A stretch of 64,000 nucleotides of DNA from Pseudomonas vancouverensis (GTDB lineage: Bacteria > Pseudomonadota > Gammaproteobacteria > Pseudomonadales > Pseudomonadaceae). This document shows positions 44,251-53,605 of the stretch, one piece after another. Position 1 is the stretch's first letter. Each line of letters opens with the position of its first letter. Both the position numbers and the translations under genes were made by a program. The notes under the pieces were generated by a model that worked only from the letters and a program-made list of their open reading frames with translations, did not search any database and was not told the DNA's origin. The stretch spans positions 124,001 through 188,000 of the forward strand of contig NZ_RRZK01000007.1 of NCBI RefSeq assembly GCF_004348895.1, given 5' to 3'.

Positions 44251-45678
44251 ATGCCCAACCGCCCGCCTCTCGACGCTGTCACCGCCCGCTGGATTCCGTG
44301 GGTGGTGGCCATTGCCTTCTTCATGCAATCCCTCGACGGGACCATCCTCAACACGGCCCTGCCGGCCATGGCCCGCGATCTGGCGGAAGACCCGTTGCGC
44401 ATGCAGGGTGTGATCATCGCCTACATGCTCACCGTCGCCTTGCTGATCCCGGCCTCAGGCTGGATCGCCGACCGCTTCGGCACCAAGAAGATCTTCTTCG
44501 GGGCAATCTTCCTGTTCAGCGTCGGCTCGCTGCTGTGCGCGATGTCGAGCAGCCTGACCATGCTGATCGGCGCCCGGGTGATACAGGGCCTTGGCGGCTC
44601 ATTGATGCTGCCGGTCGGGCGGTTGGTGGTGTTGCGCGCCTACCCGCGCTCGGAACTGGTGCGCATCATGGGTTTCATCACCATTCCCGGACTGCTCGGC
44701 CCGCTGATCGGCCCTACCATGGGCGGCTGGATGGTGGAATACCTGACCTGGCACTGGATCTTCCTGATCAATCTTCCGGTGGGCCTGATCGGTTGCTACG
44801 CCGTGTGGAAATTCATCCCCGACCTGCGTGGCTCCGAGCGCACGCGCTTCGACGGGTTGGGATTCTTGCTGTTCGGTGCGGCGATGATCCTGATCACCAT
44901 CGCGATGGAAGGCCTCGGCGAGCTGCACTTGCCGCACTTGCGGGTGATGTTGCTGCTGTTTGGCGGCATGGCCTGTCTGGCGGCGTACTGGCTGCGCGCC
45001 GGGCATATCGACAATCCGCTGTTCGCGCCCTCGTTGTTCAAGACCCGAACTTTTGCCGTCGGCATTCTCGGCAACCTGTTCGCACGTTTGGGCAGTGGTG
45101 CCCTGCCCTTCCTCGTGCCCTTGCTGCTGCAAGTCGCCCTGGGTTACTCGCCGTCCCAGGCAGGGATGAGCATGCTGCCACTGGCCGCGGCGGCGATGAT
45201 CGCCAAGTGGGTGGCGCGCCCGCTGATCGAGCGTCTGGGTTATCGCATCGTGCTGACCGGCAACACCCTGGCACTGGGGATCATGCTGGCGAGCATGGGC
45301 CTGGTCAGCGAGCAGACGCCGTACTGGCTGCTGCTGTGCCTGCTGGCGATCCTCGGGGCGATCAACTCCTTGCAGTTCACCGCGATGAACACCGTGACCC
45401 TGATCGACCTCGACGACGCCAGCGCCAGCAGTGGCAACAGTTTGCTGTCGGTGGTTGCGCAGTTGTCCCTGAGTCTTGGGGTTGCCTGTGCGGGCGCGTT
45501 GCTGGGTGGCTTTACGGCGGAGATTGGCAATGACGGGGTAGAAACGGTTCTAGGGGCGTTTCAGCTGACTTTCGTGACCGTTGGCATCATGGCGATGCTG
45601 GCTGCGACTATCTTTTCGCAGCTCTCAAAAGAAGATGGACGGCGCGTCAGAAGTCCGGAGCAACACATCGAGCATTGA
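44251..45678 (+). CDS. MFS multidrug exporter, DHA2 type (MdtD-like)
   Basis: A 475-residue inner-membrane transporter with about 14 hydrophobic segments. The N-terminal motif LDGTILNTALPAMARDLA is the DHA2 signature D1; motif A reads GWIADRFGTKKIFF and motif C lies around GFITIPGLLGPLIGPTMGGW. Overall it most resembles MdtD. Substrate unknown. GAGG lies before the ATG. The 96 bases upstream contain two GTAAAAAGGT copies. Confidence 0.85.
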   Translation: MPNRPPLDAVTARWIPWVVAIAFFMQSLDGTILNTALPAMARDLAEDPLRMQGVIIAYMLTVALLIPASGWIADRFGTKKIFFGAIFLFSVGSLLCAMSSSLTMLIGARVIQGLGGSLMLPVGRLVVLRAYPRSELVRIMGFITIPGLLGPLIGPTMGGWMVEYLTWHWIFLINLPVGLIGCYAVWKFIPDLRGSERTRFDGLGFLLFGAAMILITIAMEGLGELHLPHLRVMLLLFGGMACLAAYWLRAGHIDNPLFAPSLFKTRTFAVGILGNLFARLGSGALPFLVPLLLQVALGYSPSQAGMSMLPLAAAAMIAKWVARPLIERLGYRIVLTGNTLALGIMLASMGLVSEQTPYWLLLCLLAILGAINSLQFTAMNTVTLIDLDDASASSGNSLLSVVAQLSLSLGVACAGALLGGFTAEIGNDGVETVLGAFQLTFVTVGIMAMLAATIFSQLSKEDGRRVRSPEQHIEH

Positions 45679-45711
45679 GCAGAGCAACTTAGGCAAAGCG
45701 AAATATCGTAC

Positions 45712-45845
45712 CTGTGGCGAGGGAGCTTGCTCCCGCTCGGCTGCGAAGCAGTCGTAAATGCTGAAAACGCGGTTTATCTGAAAAACCGCATGCAACTGAT
45801 TTAGGGGCCGCTTCGCAGCCCAGCGGGAGCAAGCTCCCTCGCCAC
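45712..45845. repeat. REPIN, type A
   Basis: Inverted TGTGGCGAGGGAGC REPs between the MFS gene and dbpA. Confidence 0.92.
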
Positions 45846-45929
45846 GGATTATGCGTTCGTCCAGAACTTTCGAGGTTAATGGCCAGAGGCTGGTACACTG
45901 CGCGACATTTTGTTTTGCAGGCCAGTCCC

Positions 45930-47315
45930 GTGACCACCATCGCCACCGAATTTAATACTCTGCCGCTGTCCGCCGCCATGCTGGCTAACCTCGAATCCCT
46001 CGGTTATGCCCAGATGACGCCGATCCAGGCGCAGAGCTTGCCGGTGATCCTCAAGGGGATGGACCTGATCGCCCAGGCCAAGACCGGTAGCGGCAAGACC
46101 GCCGCCTTCGGCATCGGCCTGCTGAACCCGATCAACCCGCGCTACTTCGGTTGCCAGGCGCTGATCCTGTGCCCGACCCGTGAGCTGGCCGACCAGGTCG
46201 CCAAGGAAATCCGTCGTCTGGCCCGCGCCGAAGACAACATCAAGGTCCTGACCCTGTGCGGCGGCGTGTCCCTCGGCCCGCAGATCGCTTCGCTGGAGCA
46301 CGGCGCGCACATCATCGTCGGCACCCCGGGTCGTATCCAGCAGCACCTGCGCAAGGGTTCGCTGGTCCTGCACGGCTTGAACACGCTGATCCTCGACGAA
46401 GCCGACCGCATGCTCGACATGGGTTTCTACGATTCCATTGAAGAAATCATCATGCAGGCCCCGGAGCGTCGCCAGACCTTGCTGTTCTCCGCGACTTACC
46501 CGGTGGGCATCAAGCAGCTCGCCTCGAAATTCATGCGCAACCCGCAGCAAGTGAAGGCCGAGGCGTTCCACGACGACACGCAGATCGAGCAACGCTTCTA
46601 CGAAATCTCCCCGGAAGAGCGCATGAGCGCCGTGACCAAGGTCCTCGGCCACTTCCGCCCAGCGTCCTGCGTGGCGTTCTGCTTCACCAAGCAGCAGGTT
46701 CAGGAAACCGTCGATCACCTGACCGCCAAAGGCATCTCTGCCGTTGGCCTGCACGGCGATCTGGAACAGCGTGACCGCGACCAGGTGCTGGCGATGTTCG
46801 CCAACCGCAGTACTTCGGTACTGGTCGCCACCGACGTTGCCGCCCGTGGCCTCGACATCGATTCGCTGGACATGGTGATCAACGTCGAGCTGGCCCGTGA
46901 TTCGGAAATCCACATCCACCGTGTCGGTCGTACCGGTCGTGCCGGCGAAAAAGGCCTGGCAATCAGCCTGGTTGCACCGTCCGAAGCGCAGCGCGCCCAG
47001 GCCATCGAGCAACTGCAGAAAACGCCTCTGACCTGGGACCAGGTGGACAACCTGACCTCCAAGGGCGGCGGTCCGCTGCTGCCGCAGATGAGCACCCTGT
47101 GCATCGCCGCCGGTCGTAAGGACAAGGTTCGTCCGGGCGACATTCTCGGCGCACTGACTGGCGATGCCGGCATCCCGGGCGCGCAGGTCGGCAAGATCGC
47201 GATTTTCGACTTCCAGGCTTATGTGGCGGTGGAGCGCGGTGTCGCCAAACAGGCCTTGCAGCGTTTGAACGACGGCAAGATCAAGGGCCGCTCGCTGCGC
47301 GTGCGTATTTTGTAA
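45930..47315 (+). CDS. dbpA: ATP-dependent RNA helicase DbpA
   Basis: A 461-residue DEAD-box helicase acting on 23S rRNA hairpin 92 during 50S assembly. All helicase motifs are visible: QxxxP (MTPIQAQSLP), motif I AKTGSGKTA, PTRELADQV, TPGR, DEAD in LDEADRML, SAT, and HRVGRTGRAG. The C-terminal 75 residues (GRKDKVRPGDILGALTGDAGIPGAQVGKIAIFDF) form the rRNA-specific binding domain that identifies DbpA. I chose the GTG at 45930, giving the family start TTIATEFNTLPLS; an ATG at 45879 is in frame but lies in what looks like leader. Confidence 0.94.
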   Translation: MTTIATEFNTLPLSAAMLANLESLGYAQMTPIQAQSLPVILKGMDLIAQAKTGSGKTAAFGIGLLNPINPRYFGCQALILCPTRELADQVAKEIRRLARAEDNIKVLTLCGGVSLGPQIASLEHGAHIIVGTPGRIQQHLRKGSLVLHGLNTLILDEADRMLDMGFYDSIEEIIMQAPERRQTLLFSATYPVGIKQLASKFMRNPQQVKAEAFHDDTQIEQRFYEISPEERMSAVTKVLGHFRPASCVAFCFTKQQVQETVDHLTAKGISAVGLHGDLEQRDRDQVLAMFANRSTSVLVATDVAARGLDIDSLDMVINVELARDSEIHIHRVGRTGRAGEKGLAISLVAPSEAQRAQAIEQLQKTPLTWDQVDNLTSKGGGPLLPQMSTLCIAAGRKDKVRPGDILGALTGDAGIPGAQVGKIAIFDFQAYVAVERGVAKQALQRLNDGKIKGRSLRVRIL

Positions 47316-47341
47316 GCGATCTTCCTTCCCACGAAGATCCC

Positions 47342-47445
47342 CTGTGGGAGCGAGCTTGCTCGCGATGGCGGACTGCCAGCCAACGACTATGTTGCATGTG
47401 CCGGCCTCATCGTCGGAACGCCGCCCGGACCAAGCTCGCTCCCAC
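47342..47445. repeat. REPIN, type B (right arm degenerate)
   Basis: CTGTGGGAGCGAGCTTGCTC at the left and CCAAGCTCGCTCCCACA at the right, between dbpA and the flavoprotein gene. Confidence 0.78.
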
Positions 47446-47487
47446 ATTGGTTTCCGGTGAATTTGAATTTTGTGTGAGGACACCGTT

Positions 47488-48666
47488 TTGCGCTCTACCG
47501 AAGTCGTGATCATTGGCGCTGGCGCCGCAGGGTTGATGTGTGCACTGACGGCCGCCGGACGCGGGCGCAAGGTGTTGTTGCTCGACCACGCGAACAAGGC
47601 CGGCAAGAAAATCCTGATGTCGGGCGGTGGTCGCTGCAATTTCACCAACATGTACACGGAACCGAGCAATTTCCTCTCGCAGAACGCGCATTTCTGTAAA
47701 TCGGCACTGGCGCGCTACACCCAGTGGGATTTCATCGGATTGGTTGCCAAGCACGGCGTGCCCTATCACGAGAAGAAACTCGGCCAGCTGTTCTGCGACA
47801 ACAAGTCCAGCGACATCCTCGAGATGCTGCTCAACGAATGCGATCAGGTCGGCGTCAGCCTGCACCTGGACACTTCGATCCAGACCATCGAGAAGCTGGA
47901 GAAGGGCTACTTGCTGGACACCACACTCGGCCAGGTGACCTGCGAGTCGCTGGTGATCGCCACGGGCGGCCTGTCGATCCCGACCCTCGGCGCCACAGGT
48001 TTCGGTTACCAGGTCGCCAAACAGTTTGGTCACGAACTGCTGCCGACCCGCGCCGGGCTCGTACCGTTCACCATCACCGACCAGCTCAAGGCCTTGTGCA
48101 CCGAGCTGTCCGGCACCTCGGTGGATTGCCTGGTGAGCTGCAACGAGCAGAGCTTCCGCGAGAACATCCTGTTCACCCACCGCGGTCTCAGCGGCCCGGC
48201 GATCCTGCAGATCTCCTCGTTCTGGGAATCCGGCGACACCGTTGAAATCAACCTGATGCCGGACCATGACGTGCCGGACTGGCTGCAACAGCAGCAGGCC
48301 GAACGCCCCAACAGCGAGTTGAAAACCCTGCTCGGCGAAATCTTCACCAAGAAGATGGCCAACCTGCTGGCGGACAACTGGTTCGTCTCCAAGCCGATGA
48401 AGCAGTACACCCACGCCGAACTGGCGGACATCGCCGAGAAACTGGCGAGCTGGAAAGTGGTACCGGCCGGCACTGAAGGTTACCGCACCGCCGAAGTGAC
48501 CCTGGGCGGCGTGGACACCAACGAGGTGTCGTCCAAGACCATGGAATCGCTGAAAAGCCCAGGGCTGTACTTCGTGGGTGAAGTGCTGGATGTCACCGGG
48601 CATCTGGGCGGCTTCAACTTCCAGTGGGCGTGGGCTTCGGGTTACGCGGCTGCGCAGTACGTCTGA
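47488..48666 (+). CDS. HI0933/YhiN family FAD-dependent oxidoreductase
   Basis: A 392-residue flavoprotein of the HI0933 family, widespread and of uncertain function. Evidence: the FAD motif VVIIGAGAAGLMCALTAAGRG, KILMSGGGRCNFTN, and the C-terminal FVGEVLDVTGHLGGFNFQWAWASG. The start is a TTG at 47488 with GAGGA about seven bases upstream; a GTG at 47470 overlaps the ribosome site. It lies 172 bases after dbpA in the same direction. Confidence 0.88.
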   Translation: MRSTEVVIIGAGAAGLMCALTAAGRGRKVLLLDHANKAGKKILMSGGGRCNFTNMYTEPSNFLSQNAHFCKSALARYTQWDFIGLVAKHGVPYHEKKLGQLFCDNKSSDILEMLLNECDQVGVSLHLDTSIQTIEKLEKGYLLDTTLGQVTCESLVIATGGLSIPTLGATGFGYQVAKQFGHELLPTRAGLVPFTITDQLKALCTELSGTSVDCLVSCNEQSFRENILFTHRGLSGPAILQISSFWESGDTVEINLMPDHDVPDWLQQQQAERPNSELKTLLGEIFTKKMANLLADNWFVSKPMKQYTHAELADIAEKLASWKVVPAGTEGYRTAEVTLGGVDTNEVSSKTMESLKSPGLYFVGEVLDVTGHLGGFNFQWAWASGYAAAQYV

Positions 48667-48693
48667 CACCAAAAAGAGTCTGTGTACGCGAAT

Positions 48694-48808
48694 TGTGGCG
48701 AGGGAGCTTGCTCCCGTTGGGCTGCGCAGCAGCCCCAAAACAATCACAGTCCATCTGCACATGTTGTGAGTGCTGCGCACTCAAGCGGGAGCAAGCTCCC
48801 TCGCCACA
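48694..48808. repeat. REPIN, type A
   Basis: Inverted TGTGGCGAGGGAGC REPs between the flavoprotein and YccS-like genes. Confidence 0.92.
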
Positions 48809-48936
48809 GAGATCACCTCTGTCCTGCTGATCGACTCTAAGGAACAAATTTTGCTGTCTGATGTGATCGACGCCATTGCGTCGGCGTCATTAGTGGCTCA
48901 ATTTAGCGTCATTGCCTCGGAAGGCCTTCGCACTTC

Positions 48937-51141
48937 ATGTCATCGACTTCGTTTCGCCAGTCACTGCGTCGCCTCTGGGCGCTGGATAAATTCAGCTACA
49001 GCGTGCGGGTGTTCATCGCCCTGACCGGCACCATGGCGCTGTGCTGGTATCAGAACGAGATGGGCCTGTTGATTCCGCTGTTCCTCGGGATCATCGCCAG
49101 CGCCCTGGCCGAGACCGACGACAGCTGGCAAGGCCGACTTAACGCGCTGGCCGTGACGCTGGTGTGTTTCGCCATCGCCGCCCTCTCCGTCGAGCTGCTG
49201 TTCCCCTACCCCATCCTGTTTATCGCCGCCTTCGCCCTGGCAGCGTTCTGCCTGACCATGCTCGGCGCCCTCGGCGAACGTTATGGTGCGATTGCCTCGG
49301 CGACACTGATCCTGTCGGTCTACACCATGATCGGTGTCGACCAGCGCGGCGGGGCCGTCACCGACTTCTGGCACGAACCGGTACTGCTGGTCGCCGGCGC
49401 TGCCTGGTACGGCCTGCTGTCGGTGCTCTGGCAGGCGCTGTTTTCCAATCAGCCGGTGCAACAAAGCCTGGCACGCCTGTTCCGTGAACTGGGCTTTTAC
49501 CTGAAACTGAAATCCTCGCTGTTCGAGCCGATCCGGCAGATGGACGTGGAAGCGCGCCGCCTGGAACTGGCCCGGCAAAACGGTCGGGTGGTGGCGGCCC
49601 TGAACGTCGCCAAGGAGATCATCCTGCACCGGGTCGGCAACGGCCGGCCGGGGTCGAAAGTCAGCCGTTATCTCAAGCTGTATTTCCTCGCCCAGGACAT
49701 CCACGAACGCGCCAGTTCCTCGCACTATCCCTACAATGCCCTGGCCGATGCGTTCTTTCACAGCGACGTGTTGTTCCGTTGCCAGCGCCTGTTGCGCCAG
49801 CAGGGCAAGGCCTGCCGCGCTCTGGCCGAATCCATCCAGATGCGTCAGCCGTTCACTTACGACGCCGGCTTCGCCGAGGCCCTGAGCGACCTCGACGCGT
49901 CCCTCGAACACCTGCGCATCCAGAGCAATCCGGCCTGGCGTGGTTTGCTGCGTTCGCTGCGGGCCCTGGCGGCCAATCTCGGCACGCTCGATCGCCTGCT
50001 CAGCGACGCCAGCAACCCCGACGCCCTGGCCGATGCCACCGACAGCAGCCTGCTCGACCGCTCGCCACGCAACCTCAAGGACGTGTGGATTCGCTTGCGC
50101 ACGCAACTGACGCCGACCTCGCTGCTGTTCCGTCATGCCCTGCGCTTGCCCCTGGCATTGAGCATCGGCTACGCCATGGTGCACTTGATCCACCCGTCGC
50201 AAGGCTACTGGATCATTCTCACCACGCTCTTTGTCTGTCAGCCGAACTACGGCGCCACCCGCCGCAAACTCGGCCAGCGGATCATCGGCACGGCCATCGG
50301 CCTGACGCTGGCGTGGGCGCTGTTCGACCTGTTCCCGAATCCGCTGATCCAGGCCTGCTTCGCCATCGCCGCCGGCGTGGTGTTCTTCATCAACCGCACC
50401 ACCCGCTATACCCTGGCGACAGCAGCCATCACCCTGATGGTGCTGTTCTGTTTCAACCAGGTGGGCGACAGCTACGGGCTGTTCCTGCCACGGTTGTTCG
50501 ATACCTTGCTCGGCAGCCTGATCGCCGGCCTGGCGGTGTTCCTGTTCCTGCCGGACTGGCAGGGTCGGCGTCTGAACAAGGTGCTGGCCAACACCCTGAC
50601 CTGCAACAGCATTTACCTGCGGCAGATCATGCAGCAGTACGCGGCCGGCAAACGTGACGACCTGGCCTATCGCCTGGCCCGGCGCAACGCGCACAACGCC
50701 GATGCCGCGCTGTCGACGACCCTGGCCAACATGCTGATGGAGCCGGGGCACTTCCGTAAGGAAGCCGACGTTGGCTTCCGTTTTCTGGTGTTGTCACACA
50801 CGCTACTCAGTTATTTGTCCGGCCTGGGTGCGCACCGCGAAACCCAATTGCCAGCGGAGGTGCGTGAACACTTGATCGAAGGCGCCGGAGTGAAGCTGGC
50901 CGCCAGCATCGATGAAATCGCCCAGGGGTTGGCAAGCAAATCGTCGATTGCGATCCAGAGCGATGAAGAAGAAGCGCTGGCCAATGAGCTCGAGCAGATG
51001 CCCGATGAAATTGATGAAGGGCAACGCCTGGTGCAGACGCAACTGGCGTTGATCTGTCGCCAACTGGGGCCGCTGCGCACCCTGGCGGCGCATCTGATCA
51101 AGGACAGCCGCGAGGATCCCGAACTGTCCGGCCCGGCCTGA
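48937..51141 (+). CDS. yccS: YccS/YhfK family inner-membrane protein
   Basis: A 734-residue protein with two blocks of about five or six membrane helices (residues 20-165 and 395-530), separated and followed by large cytosolic domains, the FUSC/aromatic acid exporter arrangement. It carries the YccS-type N-terminus FSYSVRVFIALTGTMALCWYQNEMGLLIPLFLG and HPSQGYWIILTTLFVCQPNYGATRRKLGQRIIGT in the second block. Transport substrate unknown. GGAAGG lies rather far (13 bases) before the ATG. Confidence 0.88.
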   Translation: MSSTSFRQSLRRLWALDKFSYSVRVFIALTGTMALCWYQNEMGLLIPLFLGIIASALAETDDSWQGRLNALAVTLVCFAIAALSVELLFPYPILFIAAFALAAFCLTMLGALGERYGAIASATLILSVYTMIGVDQRGGAVTDFWHEPVLLVAGAAWYGLLSVLWQALFSNQPVQQSLARLFRELGFYLKLKSSLFEPIRQMDVEARRLELARQNGRVVAALNVAKEIILHRVGNGRPGSKVSRYLKLYFLAQDIHERASSSHYPYNALADAFFHSDVLFRCQRLLRQQGKACRALAESIQMRQPFTYDAGFAEALSDLDASLEHLRIQSNPAWRGLLRSLRALAANLGTLDRLLSDASNPDALADATDSSLLDRSPRNLKDVWIRLRTQLTPTSLLFRHALRLPLALSIGYAMVHLIHPSQGYWIILTTLFVCQPNYGATRRKLGQRIIGTAIGLTLAWALFDLFPNPLIQACFAIAAGVVFFINRTTRYTLATAAITLMVLFCFNQVGDSYGLFLPRLFDTLLGSLIAGLAVFLFLPDWQGRRLNKVLANTLTCNSIYLRQIMQQYAAGKRDDLAYRLARRNAHNADAALSTTLANMLMEPGHFRKEADVGFRFLVLSHTLLSYLSGLGAHRETQLPAEVREHLIEGAGVKLAASIDEIAQGLASKSSIAIQSDEEEALANELEQMPDEIDEGQRLVQTQLALICRQLGPLRTLAAHLIKDSREDPELSGPA

Positions 51142-51178
51142 TCGGCGCAAAATCCGTAGGCGCCCCGCCTCCTGCAAC

Positions 51179-51916
51179 CTACATCCCGTGTTGCTTCAAT
51201 AGCCGCGCATAACTGCCGTCCGCCTTCATTTTGGCAATTTCCCGATCAAACCCGGCAACGATCTGTTCGTGCTGCGGGTTCTTCAGGCTGACCAGAATAT
51301 GCAGGCTGTTTTCGCTCAAGGGCTTGGGCAGGAACTCCACCGCGTTACGCACCTTGGGTGACTCGCGGGCCAGGTAATAACGAGCGACATATTCGTCCTC
51401 CAGGGTCAGCTTGACCCGGTCAGCCGCGAGCATGCGCACCGCCATGGAAAAGTTGTGCACCGGGACTTTCTGCAACGAGTCATCGTTATCGAACTCGGCC
51501 GAATAGGCATAGCCACGCACAATGGCAATCGGATAGGTATGCAGTTGCTGCAGGTTGTTGAACTCGATGGGGGCGTCCTTGCGCTTGAGAAAACGCACGC
51601 GATTGAGCAGATATTCGCCGGAGAACTGGCCGAACTGGGTGCGCTCATCGTTGTACCAGGCGTTGACCAGCACGTCGTAGCGACCTTCGCTCACGCCTAG
51701 CAAGGCCCGCGCCCAAGGCACCTGCTCGAACTCGCTGGCATAACCGGCCCTCGCCAATGCGGTACTGACGATGTCCGTGGCCACGCCGCCATTGACCAGC
51801 GTACCGTCGGTAAAGGGTGGCCAGGCATCGGCAACCAGTCGCAGTTTGTCTGCGGCCGCCCCCTGAACCAGAAACAGCCATCCAATCAAGGCCAAAGCTC
51901 GATGCAACCGCGGCAT
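51179..51916 (-). CDS. Periplasmic substrate-binding protein (SBP_bac_3 type)
   Basis: A 245-residue protein with a signal peptide (MPRLHRALALIGWLFLVQGAAA) and the family-3 binding fold: LRLVADAWPPFTDG, DIVSTALARAGYASEFEQVPWARALLGVSEGRYDVLVNAWYNDERTQ, and the closing helix FDREIAKMKADGSYARLLKQHG. No permease gene is adjacent, so it may be a free-standing receptor or sensor-like protein, common in Pseudomonas. AAGGAT lies nine bases before the ATG at 51916. Convergent with yccS. Confidence 0.85.
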   Translation of the reverse strand: MPRLHRALALIGWLFLVQGAAADKLRLVADAWPPFTDGTLVNGGVATDIVSTALARAGYASEFEQVPWARALLGVSEGRYDVLVNAWYNDERTQFGQFSGEYLLNRVRFLKRKDAPIEFNNLQQLHTYPIAIVRGYAYSAEFDNDDSLQKVPVHNFSMAVRMLAADRVKLTLEDEYVARYYLARESPKVRNAVEFLPKPLSENSLHILVSLKNPQHEQIVAGFDREIAKMKADGSYARLLKQHGM

Positions 51917-52169
51917 GCTCGAAATCCTTAGCGGGCACTCGCCCGGCGTGTTTTCAGCCAAAACCCCGAACCCTGTGTCGCCCGACCCGGGTACTAAACA
52001 TTAGCTCATCGACGTCACTGCACAGCGCTTCATTGCAGATTACACAAAGAAGACACGGCCGCGAGAATTGAATGATGGCATTTTGGCCTTTGTCACAGAT
52101 TTCTCTGCCATAAAGACATCTGCGGTCGGTACGCTTAGTATCGAAACGACGTTCTCAGGGAATCAAGAC

Positions 52170-52622
52170 ATGACAGTTGATTGGATCTGCAAACATCACA
52201 GCGACCTGGGCAAGGAACAGCTGTACGCCATATTGCAGTTGCGCAGCGACGTGTTCGTCGTCGAACAGAAGTGCGTTTATCAAGACATCGACGGACAGGA
52301 CCTGGAAGGTGACACCTGCCACTTGATGGCCTGGGATGGTAACCAACTGGTGGCCTACCTGCGTCTGCTGGACCCGCAGTCACAAGGCGGCGACGTGGTG
52401 ATCGGGCGGGTGATCATTGCTCCGCAATCGCGCGGCACCGGCCTTGGGCATGAGTTGATGGATCATGCGTTGAAACAGATCGAGAAGTACTGGCCAGGTG
52501 TTCCAGTTTATCTCTCGGCGCAGGCGCATTTGCAGAAATACTACGGCCGTTACGGGTTTGAAGTAGCCGGAGAAGAGTATGTCGAGGATGGCATTCCGCA
52601 CATCGGCATGCGTCGTCCTTGA
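52170..52622 (+). CDS. elaA: ElaA-family GNAT acetyltransferase
   Basis: A 150-residue GNAT protein of the ElaA type. LYAILQLRSDVFVVEQKCVYQDIDGQDLEGDTCHL is the characteristic ElaA N-terminus, VIGRVIIAPQSRGTGLGHELM contains the acetyl-CoA loop, and YLSAQAHLQKYYGRYGFEVAGEEYVEDGIPHIGM is the C-terminal signature. CAGGG lies nine bases before the ATG at 52170; the frame upstream lacks a site. Confidence 0.9.
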   Translation: MTVDWICKHHSDLGKEQLYAILQLRSDVFVVEQKCVYQDIDGQDLEGDTCHLMAWDGNQLVAYLRLLDPQSQGGDVVIGRVIIAPQSRGTGLGHELMDHALKQIEKYWPGVPVYLSAQAHLQKYYGRYGFEVAGEEYVEDGIPHIGMRRP

Positions 52623-52630
52623 AAGCCCAA

Positions 52631-52710
52631 TCGCAAGCGAGCTCGCTCTCACATTGACAGGTGGTGCGAACACCACCGCAGCCCCTTGTGGGAGCGAGCT
52701 TGTTCGCGAT
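52631..52710. repeat. REPIN, type B
   Basis: Degenerate inverted arms (TCGCAAGCGAGCTCGCTCTC; GTGGGAGCGAGCTTGTTCGC) around a GTGGTG/CACCAC hairpin, between convergent genes. Confidence 0.82.
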
Positions 52711-52735
52711 GGCATCAGCTCAGGCTGCGCAAATC

Positions 52736-53032
52736 TCAGGGATACGCCAACACCGCCTTGATCTGCCGCAGATTACGCTCGATCCAGCCCCGATCAATCG
52801 CGCCCCAGTCGCGAATGCGGTAGCGCCCGGCGTGGTTGCGCGCCCCTTCTTCCTGCTCGAACTCACAGACAATATCCAGGTCCGCCAATGCGGCGACGGT
52901 GTCCTGGGCCGTGCGTCGAGGCATGCCGGTGACCTCGGTCAACGCCGGCACACTGCTGGCCAGCCCGCTATCGATCAGGTACGCCACGTACAGGCGGCGA
53001 TAGAAACTGCTCTTGGTCTTGCTCACGTCCAT
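52736..53032 (-). CDS. Small winged helix-turn-helix protein
   Basis: A 98-residue basic protein with an HTH of the pattern IDSGLASSVPALTEVTGMPRRTAQDTVAALADLDIVCEF followed by a wing (GARNHAGRYRIRDWGAID). It looks like a DNA-binding regulator; targets are unknown. The ATG at 53032 has AAGGAG about seven bases upstream. It lies 36 bases after the YgjP-type gene in the same direction, suggesting co-transcription. Confidence 0.78.
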   Translation of the reverse strand: MDVSKTKSSFYRRLYVAYLIDSGLASSVPALTEVTGMPRRTAQDTVAALADLDIVCEFEQEEGARNHAGRYRIRDWGAIDRGWIERNLRQIKAVLAYP

Positions 53033-53068
53033 CCACACACTCCTTGTTGCGATTCTCAGGCACGATGG

Positions 53069-53560
53069 TTACTGCAAGTCGCGCCACGTCAGGTACACCC
53101 GCACATCGAACTCCACCTGGTGATAGCCCGGCAACATGTGCTCGCACAGTTTGTAGAACGCCTTGTTGTGATCCGACTCCTTGAAGTGCGCCAGTTCGTG
53201 CACGACGATCATTTTCAGGAACTCGGACGGCGCCTCCTTGAACAACGAGGCGATGCGGATTTCCTTCTTGGCCTTGAGCTTGCCGCCCTGCACCCGGGAG
53301 ATCGTGGTATGCAGGCCGAGGGCGCGATGGGTCAGGTCCAGGCGGTTGTCGAACAGCACCTTGTCGATGGCCGGGGCGTTACGCAGGTACTCCTGCTTGA
53401 GGTCCAGGGCATAGGTGTACAGCGCCTTGTCGCTCTGCACGCCGTGTTTGTCCGGGTAACGCCGGTCCAGGTATTCGCCCAGCCGATCGTCGGCGATCAA
53501 TTGGCGCACCTGGTCCTGCAAGGTCGCGGGGTAGGCCTGTAGGTATTTCAACACGGTCAT
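53069..53560 (-). CDS. YgjP-like (DUF45) metallopeptidase
   Basis: A 163-residue protein with the zinc motif HELAHFKESDHNKAFY (H121, E122, H125 and a third ligand at H131), the WLSS/YgjP pattern of M48-like DUF45 proteins. The upstream strands (ISRVQGGKLKAKKEIRIASLFKEAP) form the usual beta-sheet. Cytosolic; substrate unknown. Ribosome site weak. Often found beside small HTH genes in pseudomonads as here. Confidence 0.87.
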   Translation of the reverse strand: MTVLKYLQAYPATLQDQVRQLIADDRLGEYLDRRYPDKHGVQSDKALYTYALDLKQEYLRNAPAIDKVLFDNRLDLTHRALGLHTTISRVQGGKLKAKKEIRIASLFKEAPSEFLKMIVVHELAHFKESDHNKAFYKLCEHMLPGYHQVEFDVRVYLTWRDLQ

Positions 53561-53605
53561 CGGGGCGGTAACGGAGGTCGGGGAAAGGTCGCCAGTGTAG
53601 CGAAT